Below are positions 47,012 through 57,198 of a DNA stretch of 64,000 bases, piece after piece. Both the position numbers and the translations under genes were made by a program. This DNA comes from Amycolatopsis benzoatilytica AK 16/65 (GTDB lineage Bacteria > Actinomycetota > Actinomycetes > Mycobacteriales > Pseudonocardiaceae): NCBI RefSeq assembly GCF_000383915.1, contig NZ_KB912942.1:5110367-5174366 (forward strand). Direction: 5' to 3'. Position 1 is the stretch's first letter; each line of letters begins with the position of its first letter. A model generated the notes under the pieces. It did no database searches, was not told where the DNA came from, and was given only the letters and a program-made list of their open reading frames with translations.

Positions 47012-47059
47012 CTAAGCGTCGACGCGCTGAGGAAGTACGAGACCGGTCTGCGTAATCAC
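47012..47059 (-). CDS. Leader peptide of ilvBNC
   Basis: The 15-residue ORF MITQTGLVLPQRVDA (GTG start at 47059, TAG at 47012) contains Ile, two Leu and two Val. The GTG coincides with the expected transcription start of a TTGACA/TAACGT promoter, so it should be read from a leaderless mRNA. The ORF's end, CGCGTCGACGC, can pair with GCGTCGACGCG located between the ORF and the terminator, giving the pause hairpin of a ribosome-mediated attenuator. An ilvB leader peptide is known in Corynebacterium; the sequence here is different. Confidence 0.75.
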   Translation of the reverse strand: MITQTGLVLPQRVDA

Positions 47060-47066
47060 GGACCCG

Positions 47067-47096
47067 ACGTTAGTCTCGCGCCTGGCCGAGTGTCAA
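47067..47096 (-). promoter_or_regulatory. Promoter of ilvBNC
   Basis: Consensus -35 TTGACA (47091–47096), an 18-base spacer and -10 TAACGT (47067–47072) on the minus strand. Start predicted at about 47059–47061. Confidence 0.78.
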
Positions 47097-47191
47097 CTCT
47101 ACGGGACAGCGGTTCCGCATTGTGGACGGCCAGTACTGCACCGCCGCGACCCGGGCGCAGGTCGCTCCGGGCGTCGGTGCACCATTCCTGC

Positions 47192-47821
47192 GTGGCCAAG
47201 AAACAGCAGCACCAGCGCGCGGACGAGGGCCGGAAGGCCGTGTTCCGGATCCCGACCACGGCGTACCTGGCGATCGGTCTTCTGACCATCTGTGTGACTC
47301 CGATCGCACTGGGCGAGATCGGCGGGTTCCAGTGGCTGTACGTCTTCCCGCTCGCGCTGCTGGTGTTCGTCGCACGCACGCGCACCGTCGCGACGAGGGA
47401 AGGACTGCACGTCCGGACGGTTTTCGGCCAGCGCGAGCTGCCGTGGTCTTCACTCAAGGGATTGGCGATCCACAAGGCCCGGGTGCGCGCGGTTCTGAAG
47501 GACGACACTCAGGTCAGCCTTCCCACTGTGCGGACGCGGCATCTGCCGGTGCTGGCGCTCGTCAGCGAAGGGAAGATCAAGGACCCGTCGGGAGTGCTGA
47601 GCGACGAGGAGCTGACCGGGCGGAAGCCGGACGCTCCCGAGGCCGAGGCCGCCCAGGCCGCCGCTTCGGACGCCAAGCCGGATCCGGTCGCCGCGACGCC
47701 GGAACACCAGCCGAACGCCGATTCCGGCACCGCCGCCGAAACCGCCGAGTCGCCGTCCGGCGGCGACACGAAGCCGGCCGCCTCGGAGACCGGCGGAGGC
47801 AGCGGCAAACCCAGCGAGTAG
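47192..47821 (+). CDS. PH-domain membrane protein (CFP-6/Rv3004-like)
   Basis: 209 residues from GTG at 47192, divergent from ilvB. Two hydrophobic spans (TAYLAIGLLTICVTPIAL and WLYVFPLALLVFVA) precede a bacterial PH-like domain (TVATREGLHVRTVFGQRELPWSSLKGLAIHKARVRAVLKDDTQVSLPTVRTRHLPVL). The last 60 residues are a disordered acidic Pro/Ala/Glu tail. The position next to ilvB matches mycobacterial Rv3004. Function unknown; membrane-bound with a cytosolic beta domain. Confidence 0.82.
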   Translation: MAKKQQHQRADEGRKAVFRIPTTAYLAIGLLTICVTPIALGEIGGFQWLYVFPLALLVFVARTRTVATREGLHVRTVFGQRELPWSSLKGLAIHKARVRAVLKDDTQVSLPTVRTRHLPVLALVSEGKIKDPSGVLSDEELTGRKPDAPEAEAAQAAASDAKPDPVAATPEHQPNADSGTAAETAESPSGGDTKPAASETGGGSGKPSE

Positions 47822-47831
47822 AATTGGTAGG

Positions 47832-47867
47832 ACCAGTTTGCGGAGCCACTGTTCCGCTCCGCCTGGT
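47832..47867 (+). promoter_or_regulatory. Strong hairpin between PH gene and ilvD
   Basis: ACCAG…CTGGT encloses GCGGAGC…GCTCCGC (9-base loop). It may terminate the PH-protein transcript or structure the ilvD leader; no U-tract and no leader peptide were found. Confidence 0.5.
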
Positions 47868-47893
47868 TCAGCCTTCTGACCTGGGAGAATGCC

Positions 47894-49738
47894 GTGCCGC
47901 ACCTCCGTTCCCGGACCACCACTCACGGTCGAAACGCGGCGGGCGCGCGCTCGCTCTGGCGTGCGACCGGAATGACCGACAGCGATTTCGGCAAGCCGAT
48001 CGTCGCGATCGCCAACTCCTACACCCAGTTCGTGCCCGGCCACGTGCACCTCAAAGACCTCGGCGAGATCGTCGCCGAGGCGGTGGCGGAAGCCGGCGGC
48101 GTCGCGCGCGAATTCCACACGATCGCGGTCGACGACGGCATCGCGATGGGCCACTCGGGGATGCTTTACTCGCTGCCTTCGCGCGAGATCATCGCCGACT
48201 CGGTGGAGTACATGGTCAACGCGCACCAGGCCGACGCGCTGGTGTGCATCTCCAACTGCGACAAGATCACGCCGGGCATGCTCAACGCCGCGATGCGGCT
48301 CAACATCCCGACCGTGTTCGTCTCCGGCGGCCCGATGGAAGCCGGCAAGGCGGTGGTCGTCGAGGGCGTCGCGCACGCCCCGACCGACCTGATCACCACC
48401 ATCGCGGCGTCGGCGAACTCGGCGATCGACGAGGCCGGGCTGTCCGAGGTGGAGCGTTCCGCGTGCCCGACCTGCGGTTCGTGCTCCGGCATGTTCACCG
48501 CGAACTCGATGAACTGCCTCACCGAAGCGCTCGGGCTGTCGCTGCCCGGCAACGGCTCGACGCTCGCGACGCACGCCGCGCGCCGGGAGCTCTTCTCGAA
48601 CGCGGGCCGCACCGTGGTCGAGCTGTGCCAGCGCTGGTACGGCGACGACGACGAGTCCGCTCTCCCCCGCTCGATCGCCACGAAGGCGGCGTTCGAGAAC
48701 GCGATGGCGCTCGACATGGCCATGGGCGGTTCGACGAACACCGTGCTGCACATCCTCGCCGCCGCGCGGGAGGGCGAGGTCGACTTCACGATCAGCGACA
48801 TCGACGCGATCGGCCGGCGCGTGCCGTGCCTGTCGAAGGTGGCGCCGAACTCGGACTACCACATGGAAGATGTCCACCGGGCCGGCGGAATCCCCGCCAT
48901 CCTGGGCGAGCTTTACCGCGGCGGGCTGCTGAACACCGACGTGCACGCGGTCCACGCGCCGGACATCGCCACCTGGCTGAACGAATGGGACGTGCGCGCC
49001 GAAGCACCGTCGGAGAAGGCGGTGGAGCTGTTCCACGCCGCGCCCGGCGGAGTCCGGACGACCGAGGCGTTCTCCACTGAGAACCGCTGGTCGTCGCTGG
49101 ACACCGACGCCGCGGGCGGCTGCATCCGAGACATCGAGCACGCCTACACGAAGGACGGCGGCCTCGCGATCCTGCGCGGCAACCTCGCGGAGAACGGCGC
49201 GGTCATCAAGGCCGCCGGCATCGACGAGGACCTGTGGCACTTCCAGGGCCCGGCACGGGTGCTGGAAAGCCAGGAGGAAGCCGTGTCGGCCATTCTGAAG
49301 AAGGAGATCCAGCCGGGCGAGGTGCTGGTCATCCGCTACGAAGGCCCGGCAGGCGGCCCCGGCATGCAGGAGATGCTGCACCCGACCGCGTTCCTCAAGG
49401 GCTCCGGCCTGGGCAAGAAGTGCGCCCTGATCACCGACGGCCGCTTCTCCGGCGGCTCGTCCGGCATCTCGGTCGGCCACATTTCCCCGGAGGCCGCGGC
49501 AGGCGGCCTCATCGGCCTGGTCGAGAACGGCGACCAGATCGTGCTGGACGTCCACGAACGCCGGCTCGAGCTGCTCGTCGACCCGGAGGTCCTGGCCGAA
49601 CGCCGGGCGAAGATGGACGCCTCCGAGCGCCCGTGGCAGCCCAAGGACCGGCAGCGACCAATCACCTCGGCACTGCGCGCCTACGCCCGGATGGCGACGT
49701 CGGCCGACACCGGCGCGGTGCGCGACCCGAACCGCTGA
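47894..49738 (+). CDS. ilvD: Dihydroxy-acid dehydratase
   Basis: 614 residues from GTG at 47894 with GGGAGAATGCC upstream. The Fe-S cluster Cys residues appear in [10 protein letters not shown] and [39 protein letters not shown] is the C-terminal active-site segment. It dehydrates dihydroxyisovalerate and dihydroxymethylvalerate. It lies beside the ilvBNC operon but on the other strand; in mycobacteria ilvD is elsewhere. It ends in a very stable hairpin. Confidence 0.96.
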   Translation: MPHLRSRTTTHGRNAAGARSLWRATGMTDSDFGKPIVAIANSYTQFVPGHVHLKDLGEIVAEAVAEAGGVAREFHTIAVDDGIAMGHSGMLYSLPSREIIADSVEYMVNAHQADALVCISNCDKITPGMLNAAMRLNIPTVFVSGGPMEAGKAVVVEGVAHAPTDLITTIAASANSAIDEAGLSEVERSACPTCGSCSGMFTANSMNCLTEALGLSLPGNGSTLATHAARRELFSNAGRTVVELCQRWYGDDDESALPRSIATKAAFENAMALDMAMGGSTNTVLHILAAAREGEVDFTISDIDAIGRRVPCLSKVAPNSDYHMEDVHRAGGIPAILGELYRGGLLNTDVHAVHAPDIATWLNEWDVRAEAPSEKAVELFHAAPGGVRTTEAFSTENRWSSLDTDAAGGCIRDIEHAYTKDGGLAILRGNLAENGAVIKAAGIDEDLWHFQGPARVLESQEEAVSAILKKEIQPGEVLVIRYEGPAGGPGMQEMLHPTAFLKGSGLGKKCALITDGRFSGGSSGISVGHISPEAAAGGLIGLVENGDQIVLDVHERRLELLVDPEVLAERRAKMDASERPWQPKDRQRPITSALRAYARMATSADTGAVRDPNR

Positions 49739-49766
49739 TCCGGGGTTTTCCGGTTTCGCCGTTACG

Positions 49767-49805
49767 CGGCAATGGGCCCGCGCGTCGTGCGCGGGCCCAT
49801 TGCCG
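49767..49805. terminator. Terminator of ilvD
   Basis: A 17-bp perfect stem, CGGCAATGGGCCCGCGC (49767–49783) against 49789–49805, with a five-base loop, 28 bases after the stop. Confidence 0.88.
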
Positions 49806-49893
49806 TGTCGGCCGATTTTCTGTGCCGGCTGACTTGCACGGGTCCGGACTGCCTACGCGCCTTCCGTCCCCGGATTCCTGCCCGGACCAGGCA

Positions 49894-49912
49894 TTCGCCG
49901 CAGGACGGCAAC
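49894..49912. repeat. Single copy of the 19-bp palindromic repeat
   Basis: TTCGCC-GCAGGAC-GGCAAC, preceded by GGACCAGGCA as in the copies at 21626 and 27421. It lies in the spacer between convergent ilvD and the DoxX gene. Confidence 0.7.
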
Positions 49913-49999
49913 ACCTGCACCGCCACCTGCGACGGCCCGCCAGGCCGGGACCAGCTCGGTCGCCCCAACGGCCAGCAGGCCGGCCGCCCGACCACGCTG

Positions 50000-50575
50000 T
50001 CACCGCGTCAAGACGATGACCACCACCGAAGCGGCCGCAGACAGCAGCAGCGAAATCAACCCCAGCGGCAACGGCCGTTTCCGCCACGGGGTGTTCCGCT
50101 CCAGCGACACGGTGCCCGCGCCGGTGAAGATCAGAGTCAGCGCGCTCAGCCCCAGCAGCAGCTCGAACTCCCAGCCCTGGCCGGAGCCTTCGAAGAAGCC
50201 GCCGTGGAACTTCGCGTAGACGACGTTCGCGGCCACGCCCAGCAGCCCCGCCGCGGCGAGCGGCGTGAACAGGCCGACGATCACCAGCGCGCTGCCCGCG
50301 ACTTCGGTGACGCCGGTGATCCAGGACAGCAGCGTCGTCTGCTTGTGGTACCCGAACGCCTCGAGCACCTGCGCGAATCCACCGACACCCGGTCCGCCGA
50401 AAGCGCCGAACAAATGCTGCAGGCCGTGCGCGCCCATGATCACGCCGAGGCCGAGGCGCAGCACGAGCAGGCCCACGCCCAGCCCGCCTTGGCGCGGCTC
50501 GTCGTAGTCGCTGCCGCCTGAGTCCTCAACTCCGGACAGCAGGCTGGTCGGGTAGTCGTCCCCTTGACTGGTCAC
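50000..50575 (-). CDS. DoxX-family membrane protein
   Basis: 191 residues from GTG at 50575. Four hydrophobic spans are visible: GLLVLRLGLGVIMGAHGLQHLFG, TGVTEVAGSALVIVGLF, LLGLSALTLIFTGAGTVSL and PLGLISLLLSAAASVVVIVL. The motif GAHGLQHLFGAFGG is typical of DoxX/DoxD-like proteins. The first 30 residues are hydrophilic and cytosolic. Such proteins are linked to thiol/oxidative stress in actinobacteria, but the reaction is unsettled. It stands alone. Confidence 0.85.
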   Translation of the reverse strand: MTSQGDDYPTSLLSGVEDSGGSDYDEPRQGGLGVGLLVLRLGLGVIMGAHGLQHLFGAFGGPGVGGFAQVLEAFGYHKQTTLLSWITGVTEVAGSALVIVGLFTPLAAAGLLGVAANVVYAKFHGGFFEGSGQGWEFELLLGLSALTLIFTGAGTVSLERNTPWRKRPLPLGLISLLLSAAASVVVIVLTR

Positions 50576-50679
50576 GCGGCGAAGGTTAAGGGATCACGGC
50601 GCTGCTCGCGAGCAAGCACGCCGAGGTCAGGGGCACTTTCAGGGTTCACCCTGAGGTGGTGGCCGACTTTAGGGCACAG

Positions 50680-51606
50680 TCAGTATTCGCCGCGCACGAG
50701 ATTGCCTGGTAACTCTCCGCCAGCGTACCGGGCGATTTCCGCAGCGGCCACCACATAAGCACGCCGCCGGACGCCGCGAACCGCACCGGCCACGTGCGGC
50801 GTCAGCACGAAACCGGGTGCCGACCACAGCGGATGGCCGGCAGGCAACGGTTCGGGATCGGTGACGTCGAGCGCGGCTCGCAGCCTCCCGCCAGCGAGTT
50901 CCGCGACCAGCGAGTCGGTCACCACCACCGGCCCCTGAGCTGCGTTGACCAGCACCGCGCCGTCCCGCATCAAGGACAGGAACTCCGCATCGACCATGCC
51001 GCGTGTCCGCGACGTGAGGGGGACCATCATGACCACCACATCGTGGTGCGGCAGCAGTTCCGGCAGTTCTTCGACGCCGTGCACGCCTTCCCGCGCCGAC
51101 ATGCCGACCATCGTGCAACGGACGTCGAACGGCTCCAATCGCCGCCGCAACTGCCGTCCGAGGTCTCCAGCTCCGACGATCAGCACGTGCTGACCTTGCA
51201 GGGTGTCCGACGGCAGCGGCTCCCACCGCCTCTCCCGTTGCGCCGACGCGTAACCGTCCAGATTCCGGTACATCGCCAGCAGGACGCCCACCGCCCACTC
51301 CGCAGTGCTGCCGCCGTGCGCGCCGCGGCAGGTGGACAGCAGGACGCCGTCCGGAACGCGGCCGACCCAGTCGTCCGCGCTGGCGGTCAGCAACTGGACC
51401 AGTCTGAGGTTCGGCAGATCGCGCCAGATGGCGTCGCCGGCCGAGTCCATGTCCGGAACGAGCACTTCGGCTTTCGAAGCCTCCGGCGGCAGTTCGGCAC
51501 CCCATTCGTAGCGCACGGCGTTGACGAGAGGGTTCTCGGACAGTATGGCGACACCGTCGTCGTCCGGAACCAGCACGGTGACTGTCACGATCACCACGGT
51601 AGCCAC
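50680..51606 (-). CDS. D-isomer-specific 2-hydroxyacid dehydrogenase family protein, active-site Arg replaced
   Basis: 308 residues. The Rossmann motif VLIVGAGDLGRQLRRRL and the helical catalytic part are intact. Glu252 (DVTDPEPLP) and His271 (LTPHVAG) of the triad are present. The substrate-anchoring Arg, normally in NxARG, is Gln224 (NAAQGP, codon CAG). The exact GTG/ATG start is uncertain because several lie in the first 12 residues. It is divergent from the sugar-dehydrogenase-like lipoprotein with only about 40 bases between. Either substrate use is altered or activity is reduced. Confidence 0.8.
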   Translation of the reverse strand: MATVVIVTVTVLVPDDDGVAILSENPLVNAVRYEWGAELPPEASKAEVLVPDMDSAGDAIWRDLPNLRLVQLLTASADDWVGRVPDGVLLSTCRGAHGGSTAEWAVGVLLAMYRNLDGYASAQRERRWEPLPSDTLQGQHVLIVGAGDLGRQLRRRLEPFDVRCTMVGMSAREGVHGVEELPELLPHHDVVVMMVPLTSRTRGMVDAEFLSLMRDGAVLVNAAQGPVVVTDSLVAELAGGRLRAALDVTDPEPLPAGHPLWSAPGFVLTPHVAGAVRGVRRRAYVVAAAEIARYAGGELPGNLVRGEY

Positions 51607-51646
51607 TTACCAGTTGCTCACGCCGGGCCACCTAGGCTGGGGCATC

Positions 51647-52855
51647 ATGCGTACCCGGTTCCGGTGGTCGGCCCCGCTGGCCTTGCTCGCCTGCGGCGGT
51701 CTCGTGCTCTCCGGCTGTGCGCGGTTCGACGACACCGCCGCCGGCCAGACGTTCACCCCGGCACCGGTGCCAAGCCCTGAGTCGCCGCCCCAAATCCAGG
51801 AGAACGGCACCGATTCCGGCGGCGGTCCGCACCCCGGTCCCGCGCAAGCTCCGCCGACCCCGGTGCCGCCGCCGCAGGGCTGCAAAGACTTCGACAAGGC
51901 TGTCATTGCGACCTGTCTGGACACGGTTTCCGCGGTCGCTGGTCTGCCCGGCGACGGATCCTCCCCGTCCGCACTCGCCGGAGAGCGGAAATCCGGTCGG
52001 GTCATGCTGGCCAGCGCCGGCCACGATGCCGCGTCGTTCGCACAGCTGGACGTCCAGGCGGACGGCGACGGCGGGCTCACCAGCCTGGCGCTTTCGCCGA
52101 GTTACGTCGAGGACCAGCTTGTCTTCGCCTACGTCACGACCGCGACGGACAACCGCGTCGTGCGGTTCGCCAAGGGCCAGGCCCCGAAGCCGGTGCTGAC
52201 CGGAATCCCTAAGGGGCCGACCGGTAACCGCGGCGCTGTCGCCAGCGACGGAGCCGGAGCACTGCTCGTAGCGACCGGAGACGCCGGCAACCCTGCCTCG
52301 GCCACCGACCCGAGCTCGCTGGCGGGCAAGGTGCTGCGGATCGACGTATCCGGCAAACCTGCGGCGGGGAACCCGACTGCCGGATCCGCCGTGTACGCCG
52401 CTGGCCTGCACTCGCCTGGCGGCATCTGCAGCTCATCCGACGGGCAGCGACGCTGGGTGACCGACCACCCGGCGAACGGCCCGGACGCGGTTTACCGGCT
52501 GCAGTCCGGCCAGCCCCTCAGCACACCCGCCTGGACCTGGCCGGACAAGCCGACGCTGGGCGGCTGCATCGACTTCGTCGACGCGACCGGGGTATTGAGC
52601 GTCGCATCGGCGACGGGCTTGCAGAACGTGCCGGTCGGCAAGGACGGAGCCGTCACGGGCAAGCCGTCGGTCTCCCTGGACGGCAAAGGCAAGCCGGGCA
52701 CGACGTACGGCCGGCTCGCGGCCATGAGCATGGTCAACCCGCAGCTCGGCGTCGCGGGGACGGTCAACAAAGACGGCGGCAAACCGGTCTCCAGCGACGA
52801 CCGGGTGGTCCTGATCGTGATGAGCGACACCGGCGGCGGACCGGGGAAGGACTGA
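51647..52855 (+). CDS. Glucose/sorbosone dehydrogenase-like lipoprotein
   Basis: 402 residues from ATG at 51647. Signal peptide with lipobox VLSGC places it on the outer face of the membrane. A Pro-rich linker (about 40–75) leads into a beta-propeller with GGLTSLALSPSYVEDQLVFAYVTT, GALLVATGDAGNPASATDPSSLAGKVLRIDVSGK and VYAAGLHSPGGIC, the pattern of PQQ-dependent sugar dehydrogenases and their Hip-like relatives. Whether PQQ is bound is unknown. It overlaps the promoter region of the divergent dehydrogenase gene. Confidence 0.82.
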   Translation: MRTRFRWSAPLALLACGGLVLSGCARFDDTAAGQTFTPAPVPSPESPPQIQENGTDSGGGPHPGPAQAPPTPVPPPQGCKDFDKAVIATCLDTVSAVAGLPGDGSSPSALAGERKSGRVMLASAGHDAASFAQLDVQADGDGGLTSLALSPSYVEDQLVFAYVTTATDNRVVRFAKGQAPKPVLTGIPKGPTGNRGAVASDGAGALLVATGDAGNPASATDPSSLAGKVLRIDVSGKPAAGNPTAGSAVYAAGLHSPGGICSSSDGQRRWVTDHPANGPDAVYRLQSGQPLSTPAWTWPDKPTLGGCIDFVDATGVLSVASATGLQNVPVGKDGAVTGKPSVSLDGKGKPGTTYGRLAAMSMVNPQLGVAGTVNKDGGKPVSSDDRVVLIVMSDTGGGPGKD

Positions 52856-53023
52856 CTCCGTCCGCTGCGCGACCGGCTGATGCGCTGCGCGTCCGGCTGG
52901 CGATTGTGCCGTTCACCTGCGGTTGGCCGGTAAGCGGCGACGACCCGGACCGGGTTCGGCGGAGGTGTGCTGGTCTCGCCTGTGGCAGCCCGGCACCGGC
53001 AATCCGGTCGCGCCTCGGGGAGC

Positions 53024-53098
53024 GTCGCCATTGGGCGGCGACAGGCACCGATAGGTTTGTTCAGGGCCTGATGCCCAGGGTCGCCACCGAACGGCGAA
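53024..53098. repeat. Two copies of the 19-bp palindromic repeat
   Basis: GTCGCC-ATTGGGC-GGCGAC at 53024–53042 and GTCGCC-ACCGAAC-GGCGAA at 53080–53098, 56 bases apart. They lie in the 290-base spacer between two convergent genes (52856–53144), which otherwise shows nothing. Confidence 0.72.
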
Positions 53099-53144
53099 TC
53101 CGTCAGCAACCACCCTCAAACAGGATCGACCAGCGAATCGTCAC

Positions 53145-53663
53145 TCAACGGCGAGAACGCGAAGCCCTGCTCTCCACCCGCGCCGCGCGGATGTCCACCA
53201 CCGCGGCCACCGCCGACCCGACCGCGAACGCCATTCCCGCATACCGCCCAACGCCGGCTGAAATCGTCACGCCGGCGGCTTCCAGGAAGGCGCGCTGATC
53301 GCTGTCGAACACCCAGTCCAGCGTCGTCCAGCCGATCACCATCAGCAGAATCGTCGCCAATCCGGCAACTAGCCACAACTGCGGCAGCCCGCTGATCCGA
53401 GCCTTCCGCACCTGTCCGAACAGGACCACCGCCACGCCAGCAAGCACCAGCAGCAGCGGCGGCCCCCACGAGAACAGATCCGAGTTCCAAGCCGTGCGCA
53501 CGACATCGCTGTGCGGCAACGTCCCGAACGCGTCCCGCACATCCGACGTCGCCGTGTCGGCAGACAGCACCGTCCAGGGCAGGAACGTCGACCCAGTCGC
53601 GAGGAGCCCAGCGCACAGGCCGAGCCACTCGCGCCGGGTGACGCGTCCAACCGAGAAAGCCAC
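53145..53663 (-). CDS. Four-span membrane protein of unknown function
   Basis: 172 residues from GTG at 53663, which directly follows the gatB TGA with no spacer. Hydrophobic spans are WLGLCAGLLATGSTFLPWTVL, LFSWGPPLLLVLAGVAVVLFGQV, LPQLWLVAGLATILLMVIGWTTLDWVF and AGMAFAVGSAVAAVVDI. A positively charged tail (ESRASRSRR) should be cytosolic. It resembles small conserved actinobacterial membrane proteins that often follow gatB, but I know no function. Confidence 0.78.
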   Translation of the reverse strand: MAFSVGRVTRREWLGLCAGLLATGSTFLPWTVLSADTATSDVRDAFGTLPHSDVVRTAWNSDLFSWGPPLLLVLAGVAVVLFGQVRKARISGLPQLWLVAGLATILLMVIGWTTLDWVFDSDQRAFLEAAGVTISAGVGRYAGMAFAVGSAVAAVVDIRAARVESRASRSRR

Positions 53664-55169
53664 TCAGGACCCGACGCGCTCGATGATCAGTTCGCGCACA
53701 CGCTTGGCGTCGGCCTGGCCCTTGGTCGCCTTCATGACCGCACCGACGATCGCGCCCGCCGCGGCGACCTTGCCGCCACGGATCTTGTCGGCGATGTCCG
53801 GCTGCGCGGCCAACGCCTCGTCCACCGCGGTGAGCAACGCCGAGTCGTCGGAGACGACCTTCAGACCGCGCTTCTCGACGACCTCGCGCGGCGAACCCTC
53901 GCCGGCGAGCACGCCCTGTACGACCTCCTTGGCGAGCTTGTTCGTCAGCTCCCCGGAGGACACGAGCCCGATCACCTCGGCGACCTGAACCGGCGTGATC
54001 GCCAGTTCGGCCAGTTCGACCTCGCGCGTGTTCGCTTCCTGCGCCAGCGTGTTGACCCACCAGCCGCGCGCCTCGTCCGGCTTCGCGCCGGCTTCGACCG
54101 TCGCCGCGACGAGGTCGACAGCGCCGACGTTCAGCAGGTCGCGCAGCGCTTCGTCGGAGAGCTTCCAGTCTTCCTGGATCCGCTTGCGGCGCTCCCACGG
54201 CATCTCCGGCAGGGCCGCACGCAGCTGCTCGACCCATTCGCGCGACGGCGCGATCGGCACCAGGTCGGGCTCCGGGAAGTACCGGTAGTCCTCGGCGGTT
54301 TCCTTGGTGCGCCCGGACGACGTGGTGCCGTCAGCTTCCTGGAAGTGCCGGGTCTCCTGGTGGATGGACCCGCCCTCTGCGAGGATCGCCGCCTGGCGCG
54401 TCATCTCGTACCGCACCGCGCGCTCGACACTGCGCAGCGAGTTGACGTTCTTCGTTTCCGTGCGGGTGCCGAATTCCGTCGCGTCTTTGGCCATCAGCGA
54501 CACGTTCGCGTCGCAGCGCAGCGAGCCCTGGTCCATCCGGACGTCGGACACGTCGAGCGCACGCAGCAGGTCGCGCAGCGCGGTGACGTACGCACGCGCC
54601 ACCTCGGGCGCCCGAACACCGGTGCCGGTGATCGGCTTGGTGACGATCTCGATCAGCGGCACACCGGCGCGGTTGTAGTCGAGCAGCGAGTGCTCCGCGC
54701 CGTGGATCCGGCCGGTCGCGCCGCCGACGTGCAGCGACTTCCCGGTGTCCTCTTCCATGTGCGCGCGCTCGATCTCGACCCGAACGACCTCGCCGTCGTC
54801 CAGCGTCACGTCGAGGTAGCCGTCGAAGGCGATCGGCTCGTCGTACTGCGACGTCTGGAAGTTCTTCGGCATGTCCGGGTAGAAGTAGTTCTTCCGGGCG
54901 AACCGGCACCACTCGGCGATCTGGCAGTTCAGCGCCAGGCCGATCTTGATCGCGCCCTCCACCGCCTTGCCGTTCACGACCGGCAGCGACCCGGGCAGGC
55001 CCAGGCAGGTCGGGCAGGTCTTGGTGTTCGGCTCGCCGCCGAACTCGTTGGCGCAGCCGCAGAACATCTTCGTCTTCGTGCTGAGCTCAACGTGGACCTC
55101 GAGCCCGAGGACGGGGTCGAACCGCTCGACGACCTCGGCGTAGTCCATCAACTCGGCCACCGCAGTCAC
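53664..55169 (-). CDS. gatB: Asp-tRNA(Asn)/Glu-tRNA(Gln) amidotransferase subunit B
   Basis: 501 residues from GTG at 55169, overlapping the gatA stop (GTGA). The core [38 protein letters not shown] and [13 protein letters not shown] is canonical GatB. The C-terminal YqeY/tail domain ([14 protein letters not shown] … [10 protein letters not shown]) is complete. It binds the misacylated tRNA and activates it with ATP for amidation by ammonia from GatA. The gene order gatC–gatA–gatB is tightly overlapping. Confidence 0.96.
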   Translation of the reverse strand: MTAVAELMDYAEVVERFDPVLGLEVHVELSTKTKMFCGCANEFGGEPNTKTCPTCLGLPGSLPVVNGKAVEGAIKIGLALNCQIAEWCRFARKNYFYPDMPKNFQTSQYDEPIAFDGYLDVTLDDGEVVRVEIERAHMEEDTGKSLHVGGATGRIHGAEHSLLDYNRAGVPLIEIVTKPITGTGVRAPEVARAYVTALRDLLRALDVSDVRMDQGSLRCDANVSLMAKDATEFGTRTETKNVNSLRSVERAVRYEMTRQAAILAEGGSIHQETRHFQEADGTTSSGRTKETAEDYRYFPEPDLVPIAPSREWVEQLRAALPEMPWERRKRIQEDWKLSDEALRDLLNVGAVDLVAATVEAGAKPDEARGWWVNTLAQEANTREVELAELAITPVQVAEVIGLVSSGELTNKLAKEVVQGVLAGEGSPREVVEKRGLKVVSDDSALLTAVDEALAAQPDIADKIRGGKVAAAGAIVGAVMKATKGQADAKRVRELIIERVGS

Positions 55170-56683
55170 TTCGTTCCTCCCAGTTCCGGAACCTGGTGCA
55201 CCAGCGAGCCGCCGGCAGCGGCGTCGCGCGCGGCCTCGTACGCGGCGCCAACGCGGTACAGCCGGTCGTCGGCGAGCGCGGGGGCCATGATCTGCAAGCC
55301 GACCGGCAGGCCGTCCTCGTCGGACAGTCCGCTCGGCACGCTCATGGCCGCGTTGCCCGCGAGGTTCGACGGGATGGTGCACAGGTCGGCGAGGTACATC
55401 GCCATCGGGTCGTCGACGCGCTCGCCGATCTTGAACGCCGTGGTCGGCGTCGTCGGCGAGACCAGCACGTCGACCTTCTCGAAGGCTTGGGTGAAGTCGC
55501 GCGCGATGAGCGTGCGCACCTTCTGCGCGGAGCCGTAGTACGCGTCGTAGTAGCCCGACGAAAGCGCGTACGTGCCGAGCATGATGCGACGCTTCACTTC
55601 GGCACCGAAGCCCTTTTCGCGCGTCAGCGACATGACTTCTTCGGCGCTGTGCGTGCCGTCGTCCGAGACGCGCAGGCCATACCGCATCGCGTCGAAACGC
55701 GCGAGGTTCGACGACGCTTCACTCGGCGCGATCAGGTAATACGCGGGGAGCGCGTACGTGAAGTGCGGGCACGACACCTCGACCACTTCGGCGCCGAGGG
55801 CGCGAAGCTGCTCCACAGCAGCATCGAACGACCGAAGCACGCCTGGCTGGTAACCGTCGCCGCCGAACTCCTTCACGACGCCGACGCGTACGCCGGACAA
55901 GTCGCCCTTCGCGCCTTCACGCGCCGCAGCGACGACCGGCGGCACCGGTGCGTTGATGGACGTCGAGTCCATCGGGTCGTAGCCAGCGATAGCTTCGTGC
56001 AGCAGCGCGGCGTCCAGCACGGTACGCGCGCACGGCCCGGCCTGGTCGAGCGAAGAAGAGAACGCCACGAGCCCATAGCGCGACACTCCGCCGTACGTCG
56101 GCTTCACGCCGACAGTGCCCGTTACGGCGCCGGGCTGACGGATCGAACCGCCAGTGTCCGTGCCGATGGCCAGCGCCGCTTCGAACGCGGCGAGCGACGC
56201 CGAGGAGCCGCCGCCGGAACCGCCAGGGATGCGCGCGTGGTCCCACGGGTTGTGCGTCGGGCCGTACGCGGAGTTCTCCGTTGACGAGCCCATCGCGAAC
56301 TCGTCCATGTTCGTCTTGCCGAGGATGACGACGCCGGCTTCGCGCAGCTTGCGCGTGACAGTCGCGTCGTACGGCGGCAGCCATCCCTCGAGCGTGCGCG
56401 AACCACAAGTGGTCGGCACGCCCTTCGTGGTCAGCACGTCCTTCAGCGCCAGCGGGACGCCGGCCAGCGGCGACGCCGGCTGCTCGCCCGCGGCCAGCTG
56501 CTCGTCGACGGCCTTGGCCGCGCCGAGCGCGCCTTCCGTGTCGACGTGCAGGAACGCGTGCACGTGGTCGTCCACCGCGGCGATGCGGTCCAGGTGCGCC
56601 TGCGCGACCTCGACGGCGGACACCTCACGCGAGTGGATCTTCGCCGCCAGCTCGGCGGCGGTCAGCTTGACGAGTTCGCTCAC
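55166..56683 (-). CDS. gatA: Asp-tRNA(Asn)/Glu-tRNA(Gln) amidotransferase subunit A
   Basis: 505 residues from GTG at 56683, overlapping the gatC stop. The amidase triad is Lys81 (LALKDV), cis-Ser156 (GGSGGGSS) and Ser180 ([11 protein letters not shown]). It releases ammonia from glutamine and channels it to GatB. All conserved blocks are present and length is normal. Confidence 0.96.
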   Translation of the reverse strand: MSELVKLTAAELAAKIHSREVSAVEVAQAHLDRIAAVDDHVHAFLHVDTEGALGAAKAVDEQLAAGEQPASPLAGVPLALKDVLTTKGVPTTCGSRTLEGWLPPYDATVTRKLREAGVVILGKTNMDEFAMGSSTENSAYGPTHNPWDHARIPGGSGGGSSASLAAFEAALAIGTDTGGSIRQPGAVTGTVGVKPTYGGVSRYGLVAFSSSLDQAGPCARTVLDAALLHEAIAGYDPMDSTSINAPVPPVVAAAREGAKGDLSGVRVGVVKEFGGDGYQPGVLRSFDAAVEQLRALGAEVVEVSCPHFTYALPAYYLIAPSEASSNLARFDAMRYGLRVSDDGTHSAEEVMSLTREKGFGAEVKRRIMLGTYALSSGYYDAYYGSAQKVRTLIARDFTQAFEKVDVLVSPTTPTTAFKIGERVDDPMAMYLADLCTIPSNLAGNAAMSVPSGLSDEDGLPVGLQIMAPALADDRLYRVGAAYEAARDAAAGGSLVHQVPELGGTK

Positions 56684-56979
56684 TGCTCTTCTCCCAGGAT
56701 CCGCGGCACCCGGAACCGGCCCTCTTCGGCGGCTGGCGCGGCGGCCAGCGCTTCCTCCTGCGCGAGGCTGGGGCGGACCACGTCCTCACGGAAGACGTTC
56801 GTCAGCGGCACGGCGTGCGAGGTCGGCGGGACGTCGTCCGCGGCGACCTGGCTGACCTTCGCCACCGAGTCCAGGATCTGGTCGAGCTGGCCGGCGAAGA
56901 CGTCCAGCTCGTCGTCGGTCACGGCCAGCCTGGCCAGCTTGGCGAGGTGTGCGACCTCGTCTCGGGAAATGTTGGGCAC
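56680..56979 (-). CDS. gatC: Asp-tRNA(Asn)/Glu-tRNA(Gln) amidotransferase subunit C
   Basis: 99 residues from GTG at 56979 ([42 protein letters not shown]). GatC wraps around GatA and GatB to stabilise the complex. It is the first gene of gatCAB and is divergent from the ACT-domain gene, with about 220 bases between them. The frame upstream of this GTG is a non-conserved extension. Confidence 0.95.
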   Translation of the reverse strand: MPNISRDEVAHLAKLARLAVTDDELDVFAGQLDQILDSVAKVSQVAADDVPPTSHAVPLTNVFREDVVRPSLAQEEALAAAPAAEEGRFRVPRILGEEQ

Positions 56980-57198
56980 GCGGGTGACTCCCGGGGTGTG
57001 CTGTGCGGGTGCTGTCGGAAGCTGCAAGTCTATGGTGACGGCGCCGGACAGCTCGACCGGGTTATCCGGGCGACGGGAGCCGGGCAGGGCGTCCCGCGTG
57101 TCGGACGGCGGGTCCCCACCGGGTACCGGTCTGTCACAATCGGCGCCCGGCAAGCGCGTCCCACAACAGAGCTGGGACGCCTGAAGCGAGAGGGGCGC

